Translations under genes and position numbers: made by a program
Notes under the pieces: generated by a model
What the model saw: the letters and a program-made list of their open reading frames with translations, nothing else
What the model was told of the DNA's origin: nothing
Database searches by the model: none
Assembly (NCBI GenBank): GCA_942159475.1
Contig: OW804097.1
Span: 38,762,298 to 38,826,297 of the forward strand
DNA: 64,000 nt
Direction of reading: 5' to 3'
Source: Sthenelais limicola
Taxonomy: Eukaryota > Annelida > Polychaeta > Phyllodocida > Sigalionidae
Part shown: positions 36,270 through 49,461 of the stretch, piece by piece
Layout of the letters: each line of letters starts with the position of its first letter
How positions within the stretch are numbered: position 1 is the stretch's first letter

Positions 36270-39200
36270 GATATAGATTGGAGATTTCAATAGTTTGTAT
36301 TTAAGGAATATATTTTTTAAAAAGTTGTTCTTTTCAACATAACCTATCAAGAGCATATTAAAGTAACGTCATCAACTATAGTAACATTGTTGTGTGAATT
36401 ACACAAACTGTTCTGTCCTTTTGCTACACGTCACATTACAGAAAGGTAATACATGTTATTCTTATAGTTTTGTATTTAATCATATTTCATAGAGACTCAA
36501 AACCCACTTTCTTGGGCATGAATTAGAAACTCTTGATAAGCAAAGCTATATATATAACGGTTCATATACTTAGGGTTAAACATTGTGCTCATTGCTGATA
36601 GAACTTTTTTCAAGGGTATCACCCGTCGCTGTCATCTGTTTAAAGACTTAACATATAGTTTAGTTAAAGTTCTTTTGATCACTGATATTTCTCTAGCTGT
36701 TGGAGTAGTGACATTGTTTCTTATCAAATTGTATTGAATAGAATATGTCTTTATTAGTCATGAAATGTTAGTCTATAAGCTGAAAAAGGTCTTCCCGGTG
36801 TTAAAACGTCATAGTTTACAAAGTTAAAAAGTGGCAACGCAATAAAATACAGCATATAAACAGGTTATTCTGTATTACAGCAACTACTTTACGGTACTAC
36901 ACGATTACAGCAGAATCACAATCGTAGATTATGTTTCTAGTGCAATACAATGAATTTACCATTTGAATTAAAAAGAATATTTATAAATCAGACAATATTT
37001 TAAATACTTTTCAATACGCATATATTTTATTAACATTTCATTTTTACAGTGGTTTTATTTTCCTTAATTGTTTCTATTTTCTTTTGACTGACTCGCCACT
37101 GCTTTAGCTTACATTAGCTCCTCTCCCTAAAACATTTCCATAGACTAGATGGTAGTTTACCTAAACAGAGCTATATTAAGGCACAGAGCAAGACATAGAA
37201 CGTCATAGCGGAAGGAAAAACGGCGGCGACATATTTTCTTGTTGCCCACTACTTTGTTGCAACAAATACCCATATAGAAACAACAGTTCCCAGAGAATGT
37301 GGCAACACACATCTGGCACTCCTCCATTTGCGTTTTCATTGCAAACATGAAATGAACTGTTGTTAGTGGGCAACAAGAAAATGGACGGGCTTCATATCAG
37401 TCTGTCTATCCTACCTATAGTCTGAGTCAACGTAGGTGATAAAAGGTCCGCTTAAGAGAACTGGGTAAGGCTCACATTATAATTGTATATAAGGACTTGT
37501 TCTGGCCCTAAGTCGCTCTTTCGACCCATGGCCACAGCTGGCCGATTCACCCCTTAATTCTAGTGACAGAATAAAATAGGGGTACCGTAACTTCTCCTAA
37601 CCCACTACCCCTAAAATCTCCGTCAACTCATATCATGTCACACCTTTCAATTGATGTGTTGGATGGAAAAGACTGGTAAAATGTGAGGGACTTTTGACTG
37701 AGTATCATACCTGACAGAGCAGACTGCCAATGTATTGAATGGTCCCTCCGTGTCCTTACTTTGCTCGACTCTAATTAGAATATGCTTTTTCTTGCAGGGA
37801 ACAAGCTCGGACAGCCTCCGTTAAGGGGATAAGGGGCTTGCTGCATGTCTTTGAAAATAAATACGACTGCGTGTCAAGGTGAGTTATTTTCTGTTTTGCC
37901 TTCTTTAGCTCATGCAGAAGCGTTATTCAACTATGTTAATTTTCTATTCCCTATTTCCAGAAGCGCTGGAAATGTGGAATTCTGTTTTACCTTTGTTTGC
38001 GTGCAATAGTGATGTTCATACTTTGTATAGGGAAAACCTGACATGCAGCACAAAAATATAGCCGATCGATTATTTATGCAAATAATTAAGCCAGGATCTC
38101 AGAATACTGGGAATGCTTCAGACAAATGTATATCTTTATATGAATGCAACAGCTCCAATATTATAAGTAGCCGATTTAGAACCTACTATGTGGATCTTTT
38201 CGAGTTTGGATTCGTTGCTGTGCGAGGAATTATTGGACATGTTTAAAAAATATATCAATTTATCTTTAATCAAAACTATTCAGAATATTGTAACAAATAT
38301 CGTCATTGTTTCATGTTTCATGTTTAATGTATGATAGGTAAAGTTGATGGTATTTCCTATCACATGGCATTGGCATAATCGAAGAAATGGAGAAAATATA
38401 CAGCCTAAATTATCTTTATATCTTACAGGAAGTATATATGCTAAAATACATTGTACGGCACGGCCAGTGGCTAATCCTATACTTGCCAAACTAGACCATA
38501 CTCATATGTATATCCCGAGACAAAAAGCCCCCTAATTGGTCAATCTAGAAAACTTCATTAGTCATACAGCAGATTATACTGACTGTAATTTACACACAGG
38601 GAGGGGTGTGTTGCATCTATTATAGAGCCACTGGGGACATATTCTCTTCACTAAAACAGTAAAGACTTGCAGAAGGTATTTATTTTGCAATATAGTACAT
38701 CAAGTGTGTTAAATTGATATATTTATCCTACAGGCCTTATAAATGAAATATATGATCAATTATGGGATGACTATAAAAGACTCCATGTAGACTATTTATC
38801 TCTTTTTAAACTAATAATTTGATAAAGATGAGAGATGTCACATATCACAGGCAGTATTCTCGACTTCTAAAAAATATCAGTGTAATACATCATATCAGTC
38901 TGTTTGGGACGATTTGGGGCTATAGTTGCCTGCTGAAGCCAGTTATTATAGAACTATAGTGCCCTGGGAGAACTGTTGGATTGATGACATCGCCACAAAA
39001 TAGATTAAGCAGATAAATGACCTCTTTTTCGGACATGAATTGGGCCCTGATTGTTTATAGTTAACAGACGGGCCTGTATCTTCAATGTTGGTTATTAGTC
39101 CTATTATTTTATTTTAACTGAGAACGTTTTCATTAATCCATTGGCATGTACATTTTCTGGATTTCTCCATACTTTCCGCAGTAACCTGGGCATTTACCTT

Positions 39201-40260
39201 TTTCCTCGTTATGATAATTATTTACAAGTTATTACCTGTGCATTCATTGGTGAAAACTTTAGTATGTTCTGTATGTTCAACAAATACAACAATAATACAA
39301 TAGGCAGTTTTGGCAATACTAAATATTATAAAATCATTTATTCCCTTACTAACATAATTATATGACAATTCGACCAATAATTAAATGGGAACCTCCTTCA
39401 CCGATGATGGGGGACTGTGCTCCTGAAGGTTGTCTTTAAATTGTAATGTTCGATGATGCTACGGAACGCCCTCTGACGTCATCAATGAGCAGCTCATTCA
39501 GAGGAACCTAACCACCGCCCCGACCCCCAGTTACTTAGCAACGTCTCTAGTTCCAACGACAATGTTAAAACGGCTCGCTAAATGTATTATGTGTTGTGTT
39601 TTGTTATCTATATCACACCTTTATTGTCATGGAGACAGAGAGTACAGTTACTCTATTGCCAAAGGAGTAGATAATGTACGGATATCCAATTGTATATGTT
39701 TTACAGCAATGAACAGGTTAATGATCTCTCATAGGAAACAGGGAGAGGGTTTGGTAAAAGAATGTTTATGATACAGAACACTGAGAATCATTTATAGGGA
39801 GGTGGGCCTGTCTTTCCTATTCCCATTCCCAAGATCAGCAACTGTTTTGAGTGAGGAACATTAACCTCATGTGAACATACACACATGTGCTTATCTGTGC
39901 ATGCGTTAAGGACACGAGCCAACTAAGTGCTTAGCTAAATACTTTCCCAAAGAAACAAGAAGACACAATAGTAAAGTATGTGTGTGTTGGGGGGGGGGGA
40001 CTAGGGAAATAATTGCTTTGTTATAAATACTGCATGTTGTATTAAAAACATTTTTAAAAAATGTTGTTATTGATTAATGAATTTACTTGTGAATTCTGAT
40101 TTTGATGATTTTGTTAAGATAAATTTGAACTGGATAATCAATATAGATAATTATGCGTTGTACCTATGATATAATGTTAGAACATGAAAATGAAGTTCTA
40201 ATATTCATTTAAATTAGTTGTTAGAATTTAATCTACTTTTAATTTAATCTATTATTACAT
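36270..40260. other. No gene recognised
   Basis: Apart from the MITE copy at 37204, nothing was identified. Short open frames here lack motifs and splice context. Confidence 0.5.
37204..37382. mobile_element. Second, partial copy of the 20.35-kb Harbinger-type MITE
   Basis: Shares ACAACAGTTCCCAGAGAATG and GCCCACTACTTTGTTGCAAC with the copy at 20351. The left end TAGCGGAAGG is present, but the right terminus is altered. It has its own subterminal inverted pair (TTTTCTTGTTGCCCACTA near 37233 and its complement near 37362). Confidence 0.7.
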
Positions 40261-40309
40261 ATGTGTGCGATTTCACGGGTGCTATTCGGGGGTGCTATTC
40301 GAAATGTCA

Positions 40310-40329
40310 AATAGCATACGTATGCTATT
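40310..40329. repeat. Perfect 20-bp palindrome
   Basis: AATAGCATACGTATGCTATT. GTGCTATTCG is repeated just upstream (40279 and 40293). Confidence 0.7.
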
Positions 40330-41131
40330 CAGACCGAACTACTTTCGTGGATCACATGACTAGATTGACCAATGAGAAGCCTAGAAAAAATCGTCTGCTC
40401 CGACCCGCGTCAAAATGCAGTGTGACGACGATATGCGAGATTTTGTATTATCCAAAGTTGTAAAGAATATAATTTGTGAAAATAAAGCAGTTGCTCGAAG
40501 ATTTGAACGTTTTATTTAGGAGGAAAAGGGTTACCAATTCAACTTGTCACAGTCACAGTGAAGGCAGCAATGCCGGCACGGCCGTGCGTTCACTAGCTCA
40601 GAGTCCCAACACAGCAACTATCTAATAGCTTGATGGAGATGTCAAATCGATCGCGACGAACCCAATATTAGTGGCGGAAGTTTTGTTTTCAATGTTGAAA
40701 AGTAAATTGAACAATATATTATTTATTTGTTGTCTTAATGTCTAAATAAAGACGAAAGTTACGGTTTGTTGACAATTTTTGTGAACGTATCATGACTTGG
40801 TAACCAGGGAGAGAAAAAGTAGTCCCCCATCTGAAGAATTTCAAGCGATATATTGTGATCCATAAGGTAGAAAACCAAATACACACCTTTAATGTCCAGT
40901 TCGAGTTATATTAATTCCGAACAAATCAGACGTAGAAAGATATATTAAAGAAAAATCGAACGCGTATCTCACAATGAAGCCATGGTAGTGAAAAGTCTCA
41001 GCGCACAATGATATAACTACTTCCGCCATCATGGCTTCCGTTCAAGACCGATGTCCGCAGACTCGATGGAAACCAAGGTAAAATGTCATTAAAATCGTCT
41101 TTCTCTTGTTGATTACGTATGAAATAAATAT

Positions 41132-41260
41132 TAAATAGCCCTCGATCTGTCGACGTCAAATCGATCTCGACGTCGGGTCAAATCGCACTCCACCCCTTCG
41201 GGGTGTCGTGCGATTTGACCCTCCGTCTCGATTGATTTGACATCGACATCGGGCTATTTA
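41132..41260. repeat. 129-bp imperfect palindromic element
   Basis: Ends TAAATAGCCCTCGAT and ATCGGGCTATTTA are inverted. The centre CACCCCTTCGGGGTG is a tight stem. CG-rich arms with CGTC/GACG motifs sit within AT-rich DNA. Confidence 0.75.
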
Positions 41261-41937
41261 ATTTAAATCTAGGTTAGATCAATTGGAAAGAAATGTGAGA
41301 AAAATACCAAGATACCTGGACAGTGCAACCTTGTTTGGAAATATTCTCTTGTTGAGAGAATGCTGATGACAGACATCGTGGATGTAAATAAGTTCTGTCT
41401 TACAATGAGGTTATAAAGACACGTCATTCACAAAGCAATATCGCAATATCGTTTCAGAAGTTAATTTGTTAGTCTGTGTAGGAAAAATTGTTATTTACCC
41501 TCATCTAATGTCATCTAAGTTGATTATTACATTAATTCATAATAATCCTCTCTATTTCCGTACTGTATAGACAGTGAATAACTCGAGGTATTGGCAAATG
41601 TGTATTGGAATAATCTTGGTCAATTGTATCCCAATAATTGAAGTTGAGGGATAAGCCTGTAAGATGTGTCAGCTAAGTACTCACAGTGAAGTATTGAACT
41701 TATATCTTACCTCCACTAATATACCGGAATTTCATAATAGAATAAATAAGATTAACTGGTCCAGAGAAAGAAAATGTACATGTATACATTTCCTGAAGGC
41801 AAGGCTCAATTCTTACATTATTGACTGCAGGATAATACATATTTTGCTCAAATTCAGCCTCTTAAATCAGCCTCGCCAAACTGTATATAATTCATCTGTA
41901 TTGAAAACCGTAGATCCGCCACAGTGGGGTTCCAGAA

Positions 41938-42100
41938 GGTCCCTACCTCAATGATTCCCACCCAGAGGTCGGGAGAAATGATTAGGAGACATCGCCCAGT
42001 GACCTGGAGGAAGGGTCAAATAATAATGTCCCTGGCTCAATGATTCTGAACCCTGAGGTCAAACAGAATGATTACTTGATACAACCTAGTGACCTCGCGC
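41938..42100. repeat. ~90-bp duplicated unit
   Basis: CTCAATGATTC followed by GAGGTC, AGAATGATTA(C/G) and AGTGACCT occurs at 41947-42003 and 42037-42094 with changes. Confidence 0.6.
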
Positions 42101-42104
42101 CCCT

Positions 42105-44338
42105 AGGTAGATATCTAAAGATCTCCTACATCTAGTATGATTATTCATTACTCATAATATGGTGGATGACAGAAGCCTGTTTTGATTAAGGCAGCCTTTT
42201 GAAATCAAATCAATATTTTGGTACTAATTGCTGCACTGGTTTTTTGCACCATTTTATTCAGGTACATTGTAACCTATTATGAAGCGTCCACTTTTCTTAA
42301 TGGATAGTTTTCAACTAATAATTGTAGCAATGCGCATATAATGGGGAAGGATATCATTATCATCATCATCACCACTATCATTATCATTATTAAGAAAACA
42401 AGCTCAATTTAGCGTGAACTGATACTACTTGGTGCAATGGAGGTCTATAGAGCTCCAAATATCGAACATGGCCATTTATGGATTACTCCCCGCGGGCCTT
42501 TAGTTCAGTATAATTTATAAGGTCAGACCTTCATGCAAGAAGAAATTGAACGCACGGAAGCCTTAGTAAAACAGAAATAAGGCATTTTTATTGATCGAAC
42601 TGCCGAAACCAGTACTTTTAGTATAGTAAATGGCAAGTCAGTGCCTGAAGGAATAATTACTTCAGCTGAAGCATGTACTGTGGCGTTCCAACCAGGCGCC
42701 TAACACAATTAAGTAAATTTGATGCGTTTGTACAAACAAGCTGGAAGATTTGGAGGTTTCCGTTTGCTAAACTTTGGAGTTGTCTTGACATTATATAGTA
42801 AGCTAACCCCAATAGCACAGTTTCATTCCTAGATCGTTCCCTCAACGTTTGGTTGTTTGTTAGGTTAATGTTTAAAAGTGAAAAATTGTTGGATGTTCCT
42901 GGAACATGTGTTAGAAGATGATTAAGATGATATGAGAAAATGCGGGAAGAATATTCGGGAAGAATATATCTATCTCATCTTTCGTATTTACTGAATAAAC
43001 ATGTTTTCATATTAAGATTCAAGATAGCCATGTTTGGGGCTCGTCAGATTCAAGTATGCATTTCTTATGCAATTCGTGTTGTGCATAGTGCGTGGAAGAG
43101 GCTGTGACGTCATGATCAATAAATAGAAAAAGACGCCGGTGCCAAGGAGCAATTTTCAGACTGACAAAAGACAGTAACAGATTAACGGTACAATGCCATA
43201 AACAATAATGACTGGCTTCAATGGAATTAAATAAACAGCATGCCATGTTGGTGTAAAATATGGACAAATCTGTCAGTAATTAATTTTATTCTTTATTTGT
43301 CGACCAATATCTAAGGGGGATGCACATGATTTAAGACAAGGAACATGGAAAACTAGAAACTTGAGATGGTCAAATTGGAGCAGATTGTAGGGGTTGAGGG
43401 CATTATGATTTCATCAAATTTCAAATATTCTTCAAAAATCATTTCTAAATCATGCGAGTGACCATAGATGGAGTATTAAGGTACGGGAAGATAGCATGTG
43501 GGCAACCTTCTCAATTCGTTTAGTGATTACTGGGGCATTTAACCTAATTATATCTACTATCGTCTTGCAGTATCAAGTGATTTTACCTGAATGCTTTGCT
43601 GCTAAGCCTAAGACCTCCCCATCTTCATACATTATACAACACTTTCTGTATTCAGGTAATTCCCAATCTCCCCACAAGGTAGTACATAGGCCAACCACTC
43701 TACTATATGTAGTTTACACATTGCACCCAATACTATACTATACTGAGCACACCATTTGACCTACTGTCAGTGTATACTTTGGCGTACATTAGCTGGGAAC
43801 CATGGGTTTGCGGGCATGTCACTCTCTTGTCTGACAACACTACACTACATAAGCATGGAAACAGACATCTTAGCGTAGCCACATGCACTTTGTTGACTTA
43901 ATTCCTCCTAGAAAAAAGCCAAATCTTGTAGGTTTAACCTTAATGTACTGGGAATGCCCGTTAAAGAGTGATCGATAATGGTAGACATGGGTAAAGCTGG
44001 AGGCTGATTGATGAAGGTGGGTAAGGGAGTTTACCTCTACTAATCCCCTCCTATAGCGTTACTGGTCTTTCTGTATACTCTAGGCACATGTCCCATGTGA
44101 GACAATACTATTGGGTTACACACACCCTGCCTCTGTAGCAGCCTGTCCTTATGCATCCTCGTGGCTATAGACATTCTCCAGACAAAAGTGTCTATGATAT
44201 ATTTTTATCTATGATGGTATCGAGACAAAATAAATTAAATTAATATATGTTTTTTAACTCTTATGTATTTAGAAAGTAGTATCAGTAGTAATGACTGTGA
44301 ATGTGTATGGATTAGGGTTAACTTGAATTTTACAAAGC
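42105..44338. other. No gene recognised
   Basis: A short ATC/ATT triplet tract lies at about 42355-42391. The rest is unassigned AT-rich sequence. Confidence 0.5.
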
Positions 44339-44344
44339 CTATAT

Positions 44345-44395
<51 letters not shown>
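44339..44395. repeat. AT dinucleotide microsatellite at the LINE 5' end
   Basis: About 55 bp of AT repeats directly before the truncated LINE. It is the likely insertion or truncation point. Confidence 0.95.
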
Positions 44396-44397
<2 letters not shown>

Positions 44398-45166
44398 GTT
44401 GTCTATACAAGCCTCCTACAGCTAATCATGAACTGTTTATGAACTATATTAATAGTAAAACGGAAGAAATCACTTCAAACAAAAAAATGAAATATTCCTA
44501 ATTGGGGATTTCAACATAAATCTATTAGACCCCAGAAGCAAAAATAAAAAAGATATGAATGATTTCGAAGCCAATATGAACCTACTTCAGTATATAAAGA
44601 CACCAACTCGGTACCACTTAAATGATAAACAGATACTAACAGGTACACTCATTGACCACATCTATACAAATTCTGAAATAATAAAGCAATCAGGCGTGAT
44701 TAACATTGCTTTAAGCGACCGTGAATTAACTTACATAATCAGGAAAAAAGCAGTAACCAAGCCAAAATCAATAATAAAAACAGGAAGATCTATCAAAAAC
44801 ATTAACCTAGGTAACTTTAAAGAAACACTAACAAACAGCTATAACAATTTCTCTGACATTACCTCATGTGAAGAAGCATGGAATCTGATTCTACATAGAA
44901 TAAATTCAGTTTTAAATAGACTAGCCCCCCTGAAACAAATTAAGATCAGAATCTCTAATGACCCCTGGATCACACAAGAAATAATCGACAAAATTAATAA
45001 CAAAAATAAACTCAGAAAGAAAGCAGCAAAATCTAAGAACCAAAGAGACTGGGAAATAGCCAAATTAGCTAGAAAGAACACAAATAAGGCACTGAAAAAT
45101 GCCAAAAAAGATTTTATTACTCAGATTTTATTACGTCCAGAAGCAAAGAGAATGCAATTCACTTAA
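44398..45166 (+). pseudogene. LINE endonuclease-domain fragment
   Basis: The first frame (44398-44487) encodes GCLYKPP and the region before the GDFN motif. A one-base shift in an A-run near 44490 moves the reading to the frame with LIGDFNINLLDP, TGTLIDHIYTNS and ALSDRELTY. This is the C-terminal half of an apurinic-type (exonuclease/endonuclease/phosphatase) LINE endonuclease. The catalytic SDH motif reads SDR here (44714-44722), so the essential His is gone. The frame is lost again near 45130, where the next frame (KENAIHLTDSKEQ) continues the protein. Non-functional. Confidence 0.85.
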
Positions 45167-46836
45167 CAGACTCAAAGGAGCAAATCATAGAAAATCAGGT
45201 CCTGCCAGAGTTTATCAATGAATATTTTGTAAACATTGCCTCAGACTTGACGAAAAACCTTATCCCAAGCTGGATTCCAACAAATGCACCAAGTGAAAAC
45301 TCTATGGAAATTGTATTGACAAATGAAATAGAAGTTCTCAAGTTACTAAAAGAAATAAACCAGAATAAAGCCTCCTCAATTGAAAACTTACCAACAAAAA
45401 TACTAAAAGCAGCTCTCATAGCCCTCTGTAAAGAATTTACCCATTGTTTGAACCTGTCTTTCACTACAAACAGTTTCCCTAAATCTTGGAAAATTGCAAA
45501 CGTTATACCCCTCTTTAAAGGGGGGGACAGAAATAAAATAAATAATTATAGACCGATTTCATTACTTCCTACACCAAGCAAAATAATAGAAAAAATAGTA
45601 CATAACAGGATATATGAATACTTAGAAACTTTCAATATTTTAAACCCCGAACAATTTGGTTTTAGACCAGGAAAGTCAACAATTGAAGCTCTCACAATAG
45701 TTTCAGACAATATACTATGGCAATTAGATAATCATACTGACACATTAATTTCATTTATAGACTTTAGAAAAGCCTTTGATTTAGTGAACCATGAAATATT
45801 ATTAAGAAAACTTGAACACATAGGAATTAAAGGTAAACTTCAAAAATGGTGTAAATCGTACCTAGAAAAAAGAAAACAGAAAGTAACCGTAAATAACATC
45901 ACCTCAAAGGAACTTTATACAAAAACAGGAGTACCCCAAGGCTCAATATTGGGGCCTTTGATGTTTATAATTTTTATAAATGATCTTAAGGCATATATCC
46001 CAAACTGTAAATTATCCCTCTATGCTGACAACACTATTTTATATATTCATGTTAAAAACATTGATCTTATCTACTCTGAAATGCAGAAGGCCATTGATAA
46101 TCTTTAATCATGATGCTCAAACAATTTATTCTTAGTAAATGTAAAAAAATCCAATATAATGTATTTATCTAGAAAGAAAAACAATGCAACAAGGATAGGA
46201 AACAGGAGCATTACATACCAAAATAACCCTCTAGACCACACAAACACATACAAGTATCTAGGTTTCATGATAGACAACAAACTAAATTTTCAAGCCCAAT
46301 TACAGCACTCTATAAAAACTATATCCCACAAAATTTATCAACTACAAAAAATCAGAAGATACATAAATATAAACACAGCTACAAGAATATACAAAACAAA
46401 AATACTACCTTTTTTCGACTATGGTGATGTAATAATACACAATACACATAGACCTTCTATTGACAAACTACAAAAACTACAAAACAGGGCCTTAAGATTG
46501 ATTTTAAACATGCCTTATGACACACATATCAACCAGTTACACAATAATGCAAAAATTCCACTACTTATCAATAGAAGAATAACACACCTTAGATACTTAG
46601 CCTTTAAAAGAAAATCAAACCCTCTCTACACAAACACTCAAAATAGGGACACCAGACAGAATGAGGGCCCGGTCCTTAAAATACCTAGATACAAATCAAA
46701 ATTGGGTGGAAACTCTGTGCAGGTGAAATGTGCATCTGCATGGAATGAATTAACACCCAGACAGAGAAACATTGGAACTATTGAAACTCTAAAATCGAAT
46801 AAAAAAGAATGGCTAAATAGCCTTTTCATAGAATAA
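45130..46836 (+). pseudogene. LINE reverse transcriptase with C-terminal domain, broken
   Basis: A single frame runs through the RT: NYRPISLLPTPSKIIEKI, EQFGFRPGKST, FIDFRKAFDLVNH, GVPQGSILGPLMFIIFINDL and the active-site box. That box reads YADN at 46021-46032 instead of YADD, so one catalytic Asp is lost. Two stop codons in the same frame (TAA 46105-46107, TGA 46111-46113, the latter at a position usually Trp) interrupt the thumb region. The frame then continues as CSNNLFLVNVKKSNIM and a C-terminal region with LQNRALRLILNMPY, ending at 46836. Dead copy. Confidence 0.9.
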
Positions 46837-48509
46837 ATCAAATAGTCTCCTACCTGCTTAATTTCTATTTACTCTTACAAATAAGCAAGTTCAAACCTGA
46901 TATGCACATCACCTGTTTTTTCTACTCCTCCATGACACGAAACAGAATTCATAACACTCCACCAAATTTGAGTCTGAGTGGCAAATGAAGTCTGTATTTA
47001 CCAAAATGAAAACTAAATTATCACTAACACTCCACACCAAGTTGTCTGAGTGGCACAGTGAACATCTTTGAATATATTTAGAAATCCCTGAAGATCTTTG
47101 AATATCATCGAATGGCATTAGCTGCTTGTCCTTTTTTTATCATACTTTTCCCTTTATAAAATGTTGACTAGAAATGTAAATATAGCTGTATATATCAAAA
47201 CGAGAAACAAAAACTATCACTAACACTGCACACTACGATGTCTGAGTGGCACAGTGAATATCATTGTATTTTATTTCATTTCTCTTCATTCTCTTTCATT
47301 TCTCTTCATATGTATTTTATTGTATCTATCTTTGAATAATAGATGTAAAATATAAATTATAATCATAAATTTAAAAAAAAACAAAAAAAACAAAAAACAT
47401 GAAATATCTACCAACATATGTACGACCAAAAGACATAGGAAACTGTATTGTATATTACTTTTAAATCTTGGCCCAGCACAACTAACCCCGAAAAGGGGAG
47501 CTGGTAACCAAGTGGAAATAAAATTTAAAAAAAAAAAAAAAAAAAGTATTTCTCATGCAAGGGGATTGCATGAGAGAAGCTCTGCACCCAGTATTTAATT
47601 GCCCTTTCACACGGTCTCCACTTACACACTAGCGAGTGCATAAATATAGGGAATAGAGTATTGCATGTATGAATAACTCACGCCTCAACATGGCCACTAT
47701 AATGTGCATGGCTACATGTATATATATTAATGACATGCATTATGTATAACTTTGGCAAAGATGATATCAGTAAGAGAAATACCAGCAGAGAATCGTTTCT
47801 ATAGCTCAAGTGATGGTTGTGATACAGCTACATCTATGCCAATTGCCTATACCAGCTACCAGATGAGACTGAAGAGAATGTCTTTCATTGGATGTCCAGT
47901 TTTATCTCTTGTGGCAAAATTGGAAATACTTTTCATTTATTACGTATTGGGTTTTCTGCTGACGATGGGAGTCGGTATTTTGTATCGTGTATCGACTAGA
48001 TTTCTGGGAAATGAATGAAGTAATTGATGAAATGGAAGGTGGTGTAATGATGATGACGGACAAGAGCCACATGGACCCCATAAACCGCTTAAAAATGATC
48101 CTTGGTTGTGCGGAGCCCTAATGCAAGGCATTTTCTCAGCAACAGATAAGACATGCTTCAAAGCTAGATATGCTGATATCGAATGGGAATATACATGACG
48201 TAAAGAGTGAGACAACACTATACTAATGTATGCAGATGTATATAATGAATGCTCATCATCGGAGTCATGTGAGAGCCCCTGCATGAGGTATACATGTTAA
48301 TGAATGAAGCAGTTATTTATCCAGACCAGCGCTGTGTCCACAGTTTAGGCAATATACTAATATCATTGCATATCAATGTGTGCAAAGCAGTAAATAACTG
48401 GGTATGGGACACACGCATATATATGGACAGAAGAATTGACGCTGAAAAGCAATATATAAATAAGTTGATAAGAATGATATATATGATTCAACTGAATTTG
48501 AAGCATATA

Positions 48510-48632
48510 CTTTTGATTCTCTTCCTTTTCTCTGTCATGGAGAAGAAAATAATGCTGTTCTACTTCTCTCCATGGCACAATGTAGTAACAATTTATTTTT
48601 TTATCACAGAGAAGGAAGAACATTCTAAGTAT
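48510..48632. repeat. Weak imperfect inverted repeat
   Basis: TTCTCTTCCTTTTCTCTG on the left resembles the complement of the right (TTCTTCCTTCTCTG). Open frames on both strands here mirror each other and are not genes. Confidence 0.4.
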
Positions 48633-49133
48633 TATTGATCCTAAGATTAGTCTCTCACCAACACCTGTACTCTTTTGAATGGCTTGAGTTTATAAGATAA
48701 AACAATGTACTCTTGCCTCTAAAACCCAATGAGAACCCAATAGGGTTAGAATAGTAAAATATATTGTATTATATGCAGTCACATATAAGACTACAGGCCG
48801 TCCCTACCTAGTCCTATTTTAGCACTAAAGAAGAGAACACCTTACCAAAGTACCTGATGAGACCAAACAGCAGAAACCGCTTTAAATAAACAAGAAAAGT
48901 TGAAATATAATCTTTTCACCAACTAGACCCCACCACTCTCCCCACAAACCCATCCACTACCTACACATCCCACTTCCCTATCAGCACCAATAAGGTATGA
49001 GACCAGTAGCAAGTCAGTACAATAACCAGGCCCCAGTAATCAACATAAGACTAGATCAAAAATAGATTCACACACCAAGAAGTGAACAAAGAGTTTTTCG
49101 AATCTGGCGGGAAAACGACTGGTATATAAATAG

Positions 49134-49272
49134 ATGGAACCTAGCAAGGGGGAAGTCTGTACACTTGTTATTGACCGAGGGAGCGCGGGAAGATAGAGGG
49201 CGTTAGCCCGAGATCTTCTGCGCTCCCGAGGTCACTAACAAGTGTACAGACTTCACCCGAGCTTTGTTCCAT
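49134..49272. repeat. 139-bp imperfect palindromic element
   Basis: Arms 49134-49194 and 49213-49272 share ATGGAAC, AAGTCTGTACACTTGTTA and GGGAGCGC in inverted order. Confidence 0.75.
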
Positions 49273-49273
49273 A

Positions 49274-49461
49274 TTTATTACACCCCATTAATAAATGAAA
49301 AATATAATTAATTAAAAATAAAAGAAGTAATTTAAGTTTTTGGTGGACCTACTTGTTGTATGTCCCCGGGGTGACATAACTCACATGATATGCACCACTT
49401 TGACCAAGGGTGACATACAATGCTGAAGGTATAGGAAGCCACATCACAGGGGTGTAATAAA
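49274..49461. mobile_element. 188-bp segment bounded by 13-bp inverted repeats
   Basis: TTTATTACACCCC (49274-49286) and its exact complement (49449-49461). It follows the 49134-49272 palindrome without a gap. Non-coding; its status as a transposable unit is uncertain. Confidence 0.45.

Larger units (their letters stand above)
44397..47545 (+). mobile_element. Decayed, 5'-truncated non-LTR retrotransposon (CR1/Jockey-type group)
   Basis: The order is endonuclease C-terminal part, reverse transcriptase, C-terminal domain, 3' UTR, AATAAA (47517-47522) and a poly(A) run (47526-47545). The 5' end stops at an AT microsatellite, so ORF1 and the N-terminal endonuclease are missing. The 3' UTR contains the repeated phrase TCTGAGTGGCA at three places (46972, 47044, 47239) and a small GC hairpin (CCCCGAAAAGGGG) shortly before the tail, as in many LINE 3' ends. 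The copy carries one frameshift in the endonuclease, one between endonuclease and RT, and two in-frame stops after the RT core. Confidence 0.9.

Noticed and set aside
44839..45105. Minus-strand frame with hydrophobic, Phe/Leu-rich peptide
   Set aside because: Antisense of the LINE endonuclease-RT linker, where lysine codons read as Phe/Leu.
47752..48018. 88-codon frame with a possible membrane segment
   Set aside because: No homologous motif, no splice context, and AT-rich hydrophobic frames of this length are expected by chance.
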